24,932 nucleotides of DNA from Caldilineaceae bacterium (lineage in GTDB: Bacteria > Chloroflexota > Anaerolineae > Caldilineales > Caldilineaceae). Made by a program: the position numbers and the translations under genes. Numbering within the stretch: the stretch's first letter is position 1; each line of letters starts with the position of its first letter. Where the stretch lies: contig JAPPKT010000276.1 in the NCBI GenBank assembly GCA_028819675.1, positions 1-24,932 on the forward strand, read 5' to 3'. The notes under the pieces were generated by a model, which did no database searches, was not told the origin of the DNA, and saw only the letters and a list, made by a program, of their open reading frames with translations. This document shows positions 7,462 to 15,396 of this stretch, one piece after another.

Positions 7462-8517
7462 TCAGACTCCGCCGAACAAGGCCCTCGACTGTTCACATGA
7501 CCTTCTGATCAGCGTGGGTATCTTGTGGCTACTGTCCAGCTCCGGACGCTGCTCAATCCAGCCAAGCGACACCATGCTTCTTACAAGAACAAAGACGGGC
7601 AGTAGTTCGATATCGGACTGTGACAACGGGCGCTCGGTGAGGTAGCCGGCGATGATGGCCTTCTGGATTACTTCGAAGTGCGGCGTGTCCTGATAGTAGG
7701 AGATTGCTACCGCCAATTCATACAGATGCCAACCGAAACCTGAGTCGTCGAAGTCGATAATGTGGACGTTATCGCCGGTCGTGATGAGGTTTCCAGGATG
7801 CAGGTCGGCGTGTATCAGGCTGTAGGTGCGACGGTCTTGGCCGTAATCGGTGAGGAGGCTGTAGATCCTGTCGCGGGCGAAGATGATCTGATCTCGTTCG
7901 GCGGGAGTCAGACTCGATTGTTGCCAAAATGGTCCCCAGAAGGGCTGACTGCCCATCAGGCCGTCGGCGTCGAAGGCATGGCGCTCGAAGCCCGGCGGCA
8001 CCCGCCAGGAAGCGGCCTGGTTATGGATGCGGGCGGCCAGGCAGCCAACCTTGTGAAAGTAATCGGCAAGTCTGGAAGGCTCGGTCTCCTGCTCGATCAG
8101 CGTTGCCATCGGGGTCCCTTCGACCCACTCGACCAGGCTCACGAACCTTGTCTGGGACAGCTCCGGAAGGTTGACGGGTACGAAAAAGCGATTGTTTTTC
8201 GAAAGGCGGGGAACGGGGGCGCCGATTCCCGTGCGGTTCAGGGCGGCAGTCCATTGAAACTCACCGTGCAGTTCGGGCAGGGTATGGTAGCCGGGGCGGT
8301 GGAAGCGAAGAACGAACGGTTGCCGGCTGTCGGAGTCAACTCGAAATACGATGTTTTCGGAATGCGAAACCAGCGAGATTTCCGTTGCGTTGATTTCCCA
8401 GTCGTCCAGGGCGCGTGCGGCGGATGCCAGCAGCGCCACCTCAATTTGCCTTTCATCTGCAAGTTTGCGTAGACCGTCCTGCGAAATCGTATCAATGCTG
8501 TGGCCTGCCATTCCCAT
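7462..8517 (-). CDS. APH-family phosphotransferase (small-molecule kinase)
   Basis: A 351-residue protein kinase-like enzyme of the aminoglycoside/choline/homoserine kinase fold. The catalytic loop HADLHPGN (236-243) holds the probable base D238, and the metal-binding segment IIDFDD (253-258) follows. FVLRFHRPG (68-76) is the ATP-lysine-like strand, with Arg where Lys is usual. LVEWVEGTPM (128-137) is the hinge. Family members phosphorylate hydroxyl groups of small molecules such as ethanolamine, hydroxylysine or homoserine. The aminotransferase-fold gene is 86 bases upstream on the same strand, which supports a kinase plus phospho-lyase pair acting on one amine. AGGA at 8520-8523 is placed better for the ATG at 8511 (MAGHS) than for that at 8517. 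Antibiotic resistance is a less likely role given the context. Confidence 0.82.
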   Translation of the reverse strand: MGMAGHSIDTISQDGLRKLADERQIEVALLASAARALDDWEINATEISLVSHSENIVFRVDSDSRQPFVLRFHRPGYHTLPELHGEFQWTAALNRTGIGAPVPRLSKNNRFFVPVNLPELSQTRFVSLVEWVEGTPMATLIEQETEPSRLADYFHKVGCLAARIHNQAASWRVPPGFERHAFDADGLMGSQPFWGPFWQQSSLTPAERDQIIFARDRIYSLLTDYGQDRRTYSLIHADLHPGNLITTGDNVHIIDFDDSGFGWHLYELAVAISYYQDTPHFEVIQKAIIAGYLTERPLSQSDIELLPVFVLVRSMVSLGWIEQRPELDSSHKIPTLIRRSCEQSRALFGGV

Positions 8518-8603
8518 ATTCCTAATCTCGCGGCCTCACGACAGTGCGGGGGCACAGCCACCCCGGGACGGCCCGTTGGCTGGTGTAGAGCAGTTCCGGT
8601 AGA

Positions 8604-9896
8604 TCAAGCCGAATCATCCTGACTTATACACTCCTCGAACGCGGTTAAGAAGAGGTCGGCGTGTTCCTGCTTGAAGACGAGCGGAGGCCTGATTTTGAGA
8701 ATGTTGCCCAAAGGGCCGGCGCTGCCGATCAGAAATCCTTTCTCTCGCAACCGATTGACAACTGTGTTGGCGCCCTCCGCATCCGGGCGCCTTGACACCC
8801 GGTCTTGCACCCACTCCATGCCGATGAACAGCCCGTGGCCGCGAACATCGGCCAGCGGCTCGCAGCTGGACTGGAACTTCGAAAGTTCGCGGTGCAGGTA
8901 ACTGCCTACCTGTTTGACGCTGCCGGCGAGGTCCTCATCTTCGATTACGTCGATGACTGCCATGCCGGCGGCGGCCTGCAGAGGGCTGGCCGCGAAGGTA
9001 TTGAAGTAGCGTTTTTTTCTGCGAAACTCGTCGACCATTTCGCTGGAGGCTGCAGCGGCGGCAACGGGCATCCCGTTGCCCATGGGCTTGCCCATTGTGA
9101 CGATATCGGGTAGGAAGCCGGTCGTCTCGTAGCCCCACCAGTCGCCGGTTCGGCAGAATCCGGCCTGAACCTCGTCGGCGATAACGAGACCGCCGGCGTC
9201 GCGCACGATTTCTGCAGCGCGGGGCATGAACTCGCACGGGATCGAGGGCAGCCCTTCGTTGGCGAAGATGGAGCAGACCAGCATCCCTGCCAATGGAATA
9301 CCGTCGGAACGAAGGCCATCGATAGCGCTTTCGACCTCCGCCAGGTAAAGCTCTGCCAGCTCGGCGTCGGACACGCCTTCCTGCAAGGGACGATAGCACT
9401 GCGGGAAGGGAAAAGCGCGGATTTCCCTGGCCTTCTCGCCGTCGGTCTGCTGGCTGACGCGAGTGAATTTGCTCACTTCGGCGCTGTTGCCATGGTAGGC
9501 AGCATCGCTGCAGATGAATCCGCGGCCGCCGGTTACGGAACGGGCGATCTCGAGAGCCACCTCGTTTGCTTCAGTGCCTGTGCAGGTGAAGACGGCGCTG
9601 GTCAGCTGGTCGGCGTGCAGATTTGCCAGACGCTCTGCATAGTCGAGTACGGTTTCGTTCAGGTAGCGGCTGTGAACATTCAGCGTTTGGGCCTGGCTGT
9701 GCATCGCTTCCACGACATGGGGATGGCAGTGACCCACACAGGGCACGTTGTTGTACATGTCGAGGTAGCGGCGGCCGTCGTCGTCATACAGCCAGACGCC
9801 TTTGCCGCGTACGATATTGACCGGTCTTTCGTAGAAGATCGGTGCGCCTGTGCCGAGCAGATGATCTCGGCGATCCATCAGAGTGTTAGCGGTCAT
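8604..9896 (-). CDS. Class-III aminotransferase-fold enzyme, probably a PLP phospho-lyase
   Basis: A 430-residue PLP enzyme of fold type I. Visible features are NNVPCVGHCHP (49-59), the phosphate-binding TGTEAN (106-111), DAAYHG (131-136), the cofactor-nitrogen Asp241 in IADEVQAGF, the Schiff-base Lys270 in TMGKPMGNG, YFNTFAASP, and DVRGHGLFIG near the C-terminus. From family knowledge, this pattern resembles animal ethanolamine-phosphate and phosphohydroxylysine phospho-lyases more than ordinary ornithine or GABA aminotransferases. Those enzymes remove phosphate and ammonia from a phosphorylated amino alcohol to give an aldehyde. The neighbouring kinase would make such a substrate. The start is supported by AGGA seven bases before the ATG. 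An omega-amino acid:pyruvate transaminase remains possible. Confidence 0.85.
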   Translation of the reverse strand: MTANTLMDRRDHLLGTGAPIFYERPVNIVRGKGVWLYDDDGRRYLDMYNNVPCVGHCHPHVVEAMHSQAQTLNVHSRYLNETVLDYAERLANLHADQLTSAVFTCTGTEANEVALEIARSVTGGRGFICSDAAYHGNSAEVSKFTRVSQQTDGEKAREIRAFPFPQCYRPLQEGVSDAELAELYLAEVESAIDGLRSDGIPLAGMLVCSIFANEGLPSIPCEFMPRAAEIVRDAGGLVIADEVQAGFCRTGDWWGYETTGFLPDIVTMGKPMGNGMPVAAAAASSEMVDEFRRKKRYFNTFAASPLQAAAGMAVIDVIEDEDLAGSVKQVGSYLHRELSKFQSSCEPLADVRGHGLFIGMEWVQDRVSRRPDAEGANTVVNRLREKGFLIGSAGPLGNILKIRPPLVFKQEHADLFLTAFEECISQDDSA

Positions 9897-9944
9897 TGCT
9901 TTTCCTGTTCAGTCCGAGATTGACTCGCACTCCCGGTCGTAAGT

Positions 9945-10322
9945 TCAGTCATAAAGATCAACGACGATATCGTTGCCATCAATTCGAACCTTATAGGTCT
10001 TGACTCGCACGTCCGGATCTACGAGACAGCGGCCGGTTGCGATCTCGAAGGGCCACTGATGCCACGGGCAGCGCAGGACTTCGCCGTCTCCTTCGACGGT
10101 AAGCTCTGCAGAATAGGCAGAAGGCGGCGCAGCGGCGTCGACGCGGCCGGTCAACTCGCCGGTGCAGAGGGGACCCCGTTTGTGCGGACAGATATTGCGC
10201 AGTGCGTACAGATCGCCATTGACATTGAAGACACCTATGCCGGCGCGGCCGCGAAAGGGCACGACGATTTTACGGTCTCCCGGGGGGATTTCCCAGACTT
10301 TGGCGATGACGACCCTGGTCAT
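9945..10322 (-). CDS. Rieske [2Fe-2S] protein
   Basis: A 125-residue stand-alone Rieske protein, likely a cytoplasmic electron carrier or accessory subunit. The cluster ligands are CPH (45-47) and CPWH (85-88). The 37 residues between the two boxes exceed the roughly 15-20 of common Rieske ferredoxins. The inserted segment includes GRVDAAAPPSAY. Its ATG overlaps the stop of the upstream amidohydrolase gene (ATGA at 10319-10322), so translation is probably coupled and the two products may act together. From memory, amidohydrolase-Rieske pairs of this type recur in actinobacterial and chloroflexal genomes, but I know of no settled function. Confidence 0.88.
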   Translation of the reverse strand: MTRVVIAKVWEIPPGDRKIVVPFRGRAGIGVFNVNGDLYALRNICPHKRGPLCTGELTGRVDAAAPPSAYSAELTVEGDGEVLRCPWHQWPFEIATGRCLVDPDVRVKTYKVRIDGNDIVVDLYD

Positions 10323-11458
10323 AGCCAGTCGTCTCCGATGCGGAGCATTTCCAAGGCGTTGTCAGCGAAGATACGCTGCTGCGACTCGGGATCGAGTTTG
10401 GGAAAGGTTGTGACAGGGTCGTTCCAGTCGAAATGGGGAAAGTCGGAACAGTAGACGAGCGTTTCGTCGGCGTGCAGCATTTCGAGGAACTGGTAGAGCT
10501 GCTCAGTCGTTTCCGCCTCGTGCATCGGCTGAGACCCGACACGAATATGCTCGCGGAAGTACTCGCTGGGCAGGCGTTTGAGCCAGGGGGTCTGATCGCG
10601 GATTGCTTTCCAGTCGGAGTCCATATGCCACATCACGGCCACAGCCCAGAGCTGCTGGGCCTCGGTCAGAGCGAACTTCAGATTGGGGAACTTTTCGAAG
10701 ACGCCTTCGCAGATCAGGGAAGAGGCGTGCGCGCTGGCCACGAAGGGGCGACTCATGCGCGACTCCATGTAGTAGGTGGGAAAGCCGACAGGTGTTGGCG
10801 TTGTCCTGGCTGCGCCGCCGCCACCACCGATATGGGCGATAACCGGCAGTCCATGCTCCTCGCAAGCTTCCCAGATTGGGTGGTAGAAGCGGTTTCCGAA
10901 CGGCATGCTCGTGCCCATGGGGACCATGACTGCAACGGTATCCTTGCGACCGGCCAAGCGGTTAATCTCACTGACGGCCTGTGCAGGGTCGGATGGCGAG
11001 ATGAGGATGGCGTTGACTACGCGGTCGTCCTTTTCGAGCCAGTGCTCGATAGTCCAGTCGTTGAAGGCGCGGCACAGCGCTGCGGCCCAGTCGGGGTCGG
11101 GCAGGCCGGTGTAGCCGTAGAAGGGCGGGGGGCCGGTCAGAAGCGCGTAGTCGATGTTCCACGGATCGAGATGTTCGCGCTGCATGAATTCCAACGAAAA
11201 GTTGAAGTCACGTTCCTTCAGAGTCGGGTCCTTCAGGTCCGGACGATTGGTGCGGAAGGGAACATTGGAGTAACCGGCGCTGGGAAGGTGCAGTCCCTGG
11301 TCAATCAGGTGGTTTTGCCAGAAAGTGGACAGGTAGGGTAGCAGCTGTTCGGGACGTTCAAAGTTGTGGTGGACGTCGCAGTCGACGATTTTGACCCCTT
11401 CCTTGGGTTGCGCGGTCCAACCTGGCGCCGAAATTGGTGCTGCCCCTATCTTGGTCAT
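10319..11458 (-). CDS. Amidohydrolase-2 family metalloenzyme (paralog A)
   Basis: A 379-residue TIM-barrel enzyme of the family that includes ACMSD and gamma-resorcylate decarboxylase. Predicted metal-site positions are D28-x-H30 (VDCDVHH), H209 (PVIAHIGGG) and D339 (CSDFPHFDW). A PTPVGFPTYYMES segment and the LTEAQQLWA strand occupy the usual places. Family members decarboxylate or hydrolyse small carboxylates and lactones. An ideal AAGGAG (11467-11472) lies 8 bases before the ATG, confirming the start. Its last four bases overlap the Rieske gene. It is more diverged from B and C than they are from each other; for example it has TEAQQLW where they have IEGGF. Confidence 0.88.
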   Translation of the reverse strand: MTKIGAAPISAPGWTAQPKEGVKIVDCDVHHNFERPEQLLPYLSTFWQNHLIDQGLHLPSAGYSNVPFRTNRPDLKDPTLKERDFNFSLEFMQREHLDPWNIDYALLTGPPPFYGYTGLPDPDWAAALCRAFNDWTIEHWLEKDDRVVNAILISPSDPAQAVSEINRLAGRKDTVAVMVPMGTSMPFGNRFYHPIWEACEEHGLPVIAHIGGGGGAARTTPTPVGFPTYYMESRMSRPFVASAHASSLICEGVFEKFPNLKFALTEAQQLWAVAVMWHMDSDWKAIRDQTPWLKRLPSEYFREHIRVGSQPMHEAETTEQLYQFLEMLHADETLVYCSDFPHFDWNDPVTTFPKLDPESQQRIFADNALEMLRIGDDWL

Positions 11459-11512
11459 GGATACATCTCCTTGAGCACTTTCGAGTTGTTCAAGACTACT
11501 GAGAGCAAAAAC

Positions 11513-12394
11513 CTATAATTCGGATTCGGCTGCGGAGACCATGGGAATATTTTGGCCGAAGGAATCCCCCTTCAGCCACACATCCCTTTGCGGGAATGGA
11601 ATGGAGATTCCTCGCTCTTGGAGACCATCGTAGATGGCTTCAAGGATTTCGCTGAGCGAGGAAAGCCTTTGCGATGGATCATCGATCCAGTATTGAATGC
11701 GGAACAGTAGCGCGGAATCTGCGAACTCAACCAGAAACGTACGCGGCTCCGGTTCGGACAACACGGCCGAGTGAGCTGTGATATGGGAATGGAGGATTTC
11801 GTGTACAGCGCTGATGTCGGTGCCGTAGGCGACTCCGATCTGGGATTCGATGCGCAGGATCTGGTCCGACTTGGTCCAGTTGTCAAGACGCTGCGACACC
11901 ATTAGGGAGTTGGGAACAATTACTTCAGTATTGCTGAACGTTTTGACAACAGTCGTGCGCAGACTCATTTCCTGGACCGTGCCCCTGATTCCATCGACTT
12001 CAATCACATCGCCATCCCGTATCGTGCCTTCGGTCATCAGAACCAAGCCGGCGATGTAGTTGCTGGCCAGATTTTGAAGGCCGAGGCCCAGTCCGATGCT
12101 CAAGGCGCCGAGCGGCACCAGGAAGATGGACAGGTTTATGCCCAAAGAGGACAGAGATGTATATACACCTGCGAACAGAATTGAAAGGAAAACAGTGGTA
12201 CGGAGCAGGCGCCGGTTGGTCGCCGTGAGTTTGAGCCTTCCTTCCAAGCGATTCTGGAACTGGCGCGCGCCAACACGGGCGAGAATGTAGAACAGGAAGA
12301 TGATGCCAACCGTAATCAGCAGGTCGACCGGCGTGAGAGAAGATCCCTGAACTGTTGTTACCGGGGTATTCAGGAAGCGGATGATACCGCCCAT
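11513..12394 (-). CDS. MscS-family mechanosensitive ion channel
   Basis: A 293-residue inner-membrane channel that opens under membrane tension and releases ions or small solutes during osmotic downshock. Three hydrophobic segments are visible at about 22-43, 66-87 and 90-118. The third is the Gly/Ala-rich pore helix (LGALSIGLGLGLQNLASNYIAG region). The beta domain follows with GDVIEVDGIRGTV, TFSNTEVIVPNS and the alpha/beta vestibule. This is the short MscS layout with no extra N-terminal domain. It sits between amidohydrolase genes with gaps of 54 and 20 bases on the same strand, so it is probably co-transcribed with them. No clear Shine-Dalgarno site precedes the ATG. A role in solute efflux linked to the operon is only an inference. 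Confidence 0.92.
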   Translation of the reverse strand: MGGIIRFLNTPVTTVQGSSLTPVDLLITVGIIFLFYILARVGARQFQNRLEGRLKLTATNRRLLRTTVFLSILFAGVYTSLSSLGINLSIFLVPLGALSIGLGLGLQNLASNYIAGLVLMTEGTIRDGDVIEVDGIRGTVQEMSLRTTVVKTFSNTEVIVPNSLMVSQRLDNWTKSDQILRIESQIGVAYGTDISAVHEILHSHITAHSAVLSEPEPRTFLVEFADSALLFRIQYWIDDPSQRLSSLSEILEAIYDGLQERGISIPFPQRDVWLKGDSFGQNIPMVSAAESEL

Positions 12395-12414
12395 TTATTG
12401 CGTCCGGTTAGAAG

Positions 12415-13530
12415 CTATACCAGCTTGTAGAACTGGCGGGCATTCTCGGCCATGATGTTTCGCCGGGTTTCGAGCGGAAGAGTTGCCGGCAGCGCCCGGT
12501 CAGGAGAATCGAAGTCCCAGTGCGGGTAGTCTGTTGCGAACATCAGCTTGCGCCCGTTGTCCATCTGTTCCAGAAGCTGAACGAAGTGTTCGTGTTGCCT
12601 GGGTTCCTCCATGGGCTGCGTGGAGAGCCAGAAGTGTTCCTGCATGTATTCGGATGGCGCCTTCTTAAGGTAGGGCGTTTCGGCTTTCAGTCGCTTCCAA
12701 CTCTGGTCCAGCCTCCATGCCAAGGAGGGCATCCAGGCGAATCCGCCTTCGATGATCACGATGCGCAGCTCCGGGAAGTGCTCGAAGACGCCCTCACAGA
12801 CCAAGCTGGCGACCTGGGCCTGGAAGGACTGGGCCATCCCGGTGTGATCTTCTATGTAGTAGGAAGGCCAGCCGCCGCCGGTGAGGGGATGTCCGGCACT
12901 GCCGCCAAAATGGATGCCGATTGGGAGGTCATACTCCAGTGCGGCCTCGTACATCTTCCAGTATTTGCGCCGGCCAAGCGGCTCCTGGGTTCTTACCACG
13001 AGGATGATTTGCACGAAGCCTTCATGGTCGCCAAGCCGATGTATCTCCTGCGCGGCGAGCTCCGCGTCCTCATAGTTTACGAGAATCGACGCACGCAGAC
13101 GGGGCTCAAGTTCGAGCCACTCTGCGATCTGGTAGTCGTTGATTGCCCGTGCCAGCTGTGCGCCGTACGCCAGGTTGACCTGACCGCCGGCGCCGGCCAA
13201 GGGATTCAAGATGCCATACTCCATATCGAAGGCATCGAGCAACTGCTCGCGCATAAAGTCGAGGTCTGTGCCGGGCGGGCGTCCGCTTGGGGGCCAGGCA
13301 TCTGTACGGGCAGCGTTGGGTTGGTGGCGGGGGTAGCCGACGCCGTAATGGCCGCGCATTCCGATCATTTCGTGGTATTCGCGCCACTCGGGCGCCAGAT
13401 AGTCGGAGATAATCTGATTGAAGACGGGGTCATCGTAGACGTCAAAGTTGTGAATGTCGGTATCTATCACCGCCAGCTTGGTCTTCTCTACGAGTCGCGG
13501 TTGTTCGGTGATCTCAAGATCGAGAGTCAT
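12415..13530 (-). CDS. Amidohydrolase-2 family metalloenzyme (paralog B)
   Basis: A 371-residue TIM-barrel metal-dependent hydrolase or decarboxylase. Metal-site positions are D25-x-H27 (VIDTDIHN), H207 (LPIGIHFGG) and D334 (FATDYPHWDF). The conserved IIEGGFAWMPSLAWRLD (259-275) and the LSTQPMEEP segment are present. GGGAG (13538-13542), about eight bases before the ATG, overlaps the stop codon of the upstream paralog C gene, which is consistent with tight operon packing. All expected ligands are kept, so it should be catalytically competent. The substrate is unknown. Confidence 0.88.
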   Translation of the reverse strand: MTLDLEITEQPRLVEKTKLAVIDTDIHNFDVYDDPVFNQIISDYLAPEWREYHEMIGMRGHYGVGYPRHQPNAARTDAWPPSGRPPGTDLDFMREQLLDAFDMEYGILNPLAGAGGQVNLAYGAQLARAINDYQIAEWLELEPRLRASILVNYEDAELAAQEIHRLGDHEGFVQIILVVRTQEPLGRRKYWKMYEAALEYDLPIGIHFGGSAGHPLTGGGWPSYYIEDHTGMAQSFQAQVASLVCEGVFEHFPELRIVIIEGGFAWMPSLAWRLDQSWKRLKAETPYLKKAPSEYMQEHFWLSTQPMEEPRQHEHFVQLLEQMDNGRKLMFATDYPHWDFDSPDRALPATLPLETRRNIMAENARQFYKLV

Positions 13531-13541
13531 GGCAGATCTCC

Positions 13542-14708
13542 CTAGAGTCGGTAAAATGAGCGGGCGTTTTCCGACCAGATATTGGAATTGAGCGGTTCGG
13601 GCAACTCCACCGGCCAGGCGTCACTGTCATCATCAAAGTGCCAGTGCGGGTAGTCGGTTGCGAACATGAGCAAAGTGTCCGATTCCAGCTGTTCAATAGT
13701 CTGCAGGATGTAGCGGGGGTCGGGCGGGGCGCCGACCGGTTGCACTGTCAGTCGCATGTGATCGCGAATGTAGTCGGATGGTGCGCGCCTAACCCAGGGG
13801 GTATTGGAACGCAGGCCCTTCCACTCCTTGTCCAGACGCCACATAAGAGAAGGCATCCAGACGAATCCGCCTTCAATGAGGGCGATGCGCAGGTCGGGGA
13901 AGCGGTCGAACACGCCTTCGGCGATGATGCTAATGACCTGGGACTGAAATACCTGTGCCATGCCGGCGTGCTCTTCGAGATATGTCGAAGGCCAACCGAC
14001 CGGCGTTGGCGGGTTGCCGGGGGCACCGCCGAAATTGATGCCGACAACCAGATTGTGCTCGACTGCAGCTGCGAACAGCGGATCGTAGTAGCGGTTTCCG
14101 TAGGGGATAAAGGAGCGAACCGGAATGATCACCTGAACAAATTGCGGATGGTCGCCAAATCGATGTATCTCCTCGGCGGCGCGGGCCGGGGCCTGGCTGG
14201 GAACGACCAACGAGCCCCGTAGCCGCGGTTCGGGCGTCAACCACTCGTCTATTTGCCAGCGGTTGGCCGCGGTAGCCAAGTCTGCGGCCAGATCTTCCTG
14301 CCTCACACTTTGGACACGGTAGGAACAGTTCAGGATACCAGTTTCGGTGTTCCAAGGGGCCAATGCCTGCTCCCGAACCAGCTGAAGAGTGGAGCCGGCT
14401 TGCCCGCCCTCCGCAGGAATGGAACCTGGTCGAGCAGAGGTAGGGGCGCCGCGAGGATAGTCGTTGGCGTGGGGACCGTTGAAGGCCGACCCGCGGATAT
14501 AGTCCTGCCAGTAGTCGGCCAAGTAAGGCATTAACTGCTCGACCGACGACACCTCATTGTGGATGTCACAGTCGATCACTGGAAGCGCAGGGGCAGGATT
14601 CTTCCCACCATTGACGGGTTGCGCTGCAGTTCGGCCGCGATTCGCGGGATTATGTCCGTTTTCGGACGCAGCCGAATGGGACTGCGGTGCATGTGCGCTT
14701 GCGGTCAT
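13542..14708 (-). CDS. Amidohydrolase-2 family protein (paralog C, altered metal site)
   Basis: A 388-residue paralog of the preceding amidohydrolase. It shares IDCDIHN (45-51), the ALIEGGFVWMPSLMWRLD region (276-293), a TVQP segment (321-324) and ATDYPHW (350-356). A roughly 40-residue Ala/Asn/Pro-rich N-terminal extension has no clear signal-peptide character. At the position where paralogs A and B have a metal-ligand His (H209, H207), this one has Asn225 (VGINFGG). I checked the codon: it is AAT at 14036-14034. The protein may be a different-activity enzyme or a non-catalytic partner of paralog B. It is the first gene of the seven-gene operon, with the promoter about 60 bases upstream. GCAGG lies about six bases before the ATG. 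Confidence 0.86.
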   Translation of the reverse strand: MTASAHAPQSHSAASENGHNPANRGRTAAQPVNGGKNPAPALPVIDCDIHNEVSSVEQLMPYLADYWQDYIRGSAFNGPHANDYPRGAPTSARPGSIPAEGGQAGSTLQLVREQALAPWNTETGILNCSYRVQSVRQEDLAADLATAANRWQIDEWLTPEPRLRGSLVVPSQAPARAAEEIHRFGDHPQFVQVIIPVRSFIPYGNRYYDPLFAAAVEHNLVVGINFGGAPGNPPTPVGWPSTYLEEHAGMAQVFQSQVISIIAEGVFDRFPDLRIALIEGGFVWMPSLMWRLDKEWKGLRSNTPWVRRAPSDYIRDHMRLTVQPVGAPPDPRYILQTIEQLESDTLLMFATDYPHWHFDDDSDAWPVELPEPLNSNIWSENARSFYRL

Positions 14709-14766
14709 GGATGCCTGCTCTCACGATTTGCGCAGTAGGGACTCTTCACCGTCCTGAGTTACGCAG

Positions 14767-14795
14767 ATTCTACCGTTTTGCGGCCCTGGCGTCAA
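14767..14795 (-). promoter_or_regulatory. Promoter of the amidohydrolase operon
   Basis: On the minus strand, -35 TTGACG (14795-14790, 5/6 match), a 17-base spacer, and -10 TAGAAT (14772-14767, 5/6 match). The expected transcription start is near 14760, giving a leader of about 52 bases before the first gene's ATG. Confidence 0.65.
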
Positions 14796-14801
14796 CGCCA
14801 G
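14786..14801. promoter_or_regulatory. Candidate operator over the -35 box
   Basis: Perfect inverted repeat CTGGCGT-CA-ACGCCAG with 7-bp arms and a 2-base centre. It covers the whole -35 hexamer of the operon promoter. The position and symmetry fit a dimeric repressor site. No regulator gene lies in this window next to it. Confidence 0.5.
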
Positions 14802-15066
14802 ACATGGTTGGGACCAGGGCAGACTCATCTGTGCGCGGACCCCAGATTCCCTCGCCCAGTGCATCCTCCAATGGGCACCGACACGATACAGGATTCGCCA
14901 CGATTTCTTGTCTCATATTGACCCAACGGTCCTCTTTTTTTTGGTTTAAGTCGGAAAATGACGGGTTCTGTCGGTTCGAATCGTCATTTCTGGGCCTAAG
15001 TACCTGGCTACGTAGTTGTATCGCCACCGTTCCTGATGAGCTTTGGGTAGATGGACTGTGTGGCGT

Positions 15067-15088
15067 TTACAGAGTTGCTGCGGCCTAC
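15067..15088. repeat. Dispersed 22-bp repeat, copy 1
   Basis: Starts TTACAGAGTT and ends GCGGCCTAC. It matches copy 2 at 15397-15418 at 19 of 22 positions. A CCTGAT/ATCAGG dyad starts at its last base. Confidence 0.4.
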
Positions 15089-15101
15089 CTGATCCATCAG
15101 G
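15088..15101. repeat. Short inverted repeat
   Basis: CCTGAT-CC-ATCAGG, with perfect 6-bp arms and a 2-base centre, abutting repeat copy 1. It could be a protein-binding dyad or chance. Confidence 0.3.
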
Positions 15102-15269
15102 TTTCCGATGGGAACGGGCCTAGACCTCCTGGAATCAGAGCGACCGCATCTGGAATTGGCGCCAAATTTATCAATGAGGCGGGTCTACAAGCGACGCTCC
15201 AATGCCTCTCAACCGGCAACACGGACCCTCGTAAATGTTGGATGCATTTGCCCTGGTTCAGATGGAGTC

Positions 15270-15319
15270 ATGTCGTGCCAAGTCGTGATAAGTAGTGATA
15301 GGTAGTGGTAAGTCGAGGG
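15270..15319. repeat. Five imperfect tandem 10-bp units
   Basis: Successive decamers are ATGTCGTGCC, AAGTCGTGAT, AAGTAGTGAT, AGGTAGTGGT and AAGTCGAGGG. The second and third differ at one base, and the outer ones are more diverged. The period equals about one helical turn. A T-rich tract follows at 15327-15334. Confidence 0.55.
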
Positions 15320-15396
15320 GTTTGCCTTTTTTTCTTGAGTTCGCAGTCATTTCTTAACTGTTTCTTCGGGTTCGGGGTAGGCAATCAGTAGGCCAC

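Noticed and set aside
7462..8517. Antibiotic-resistance phosphotransferase
   Set aside because: The APH fold alone does not show resistance. The operon partner and similarity pattern point to a metabolic kinase.
10433..11341. A 302-codon open frame on the plus strand
   Set aside because: Antisense to amidohydrolase A, which has the metal motifs and an ideal Shine-Dalgarno site.
12520..13545. A 341-codon open frame on the plus strand
   Set aside because: It lies entirely antisense to amidohydrolase B, which has full family motifs. It has no domain character and reflects GC-rich codon use on the opposite strand.
14687..15295. A 202-codon open frame on the plus strand entering the gene-free region
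   Set aside because: It begins antisense to the start of amidohydrolase C, crosses that gene's promoter, and has no family features or ribosome-binding site.
15270..15319. Possible CRISPR array
   Set aside because: The period is only 10 bp with no unique spacers, so it is a simple tandem repeat.
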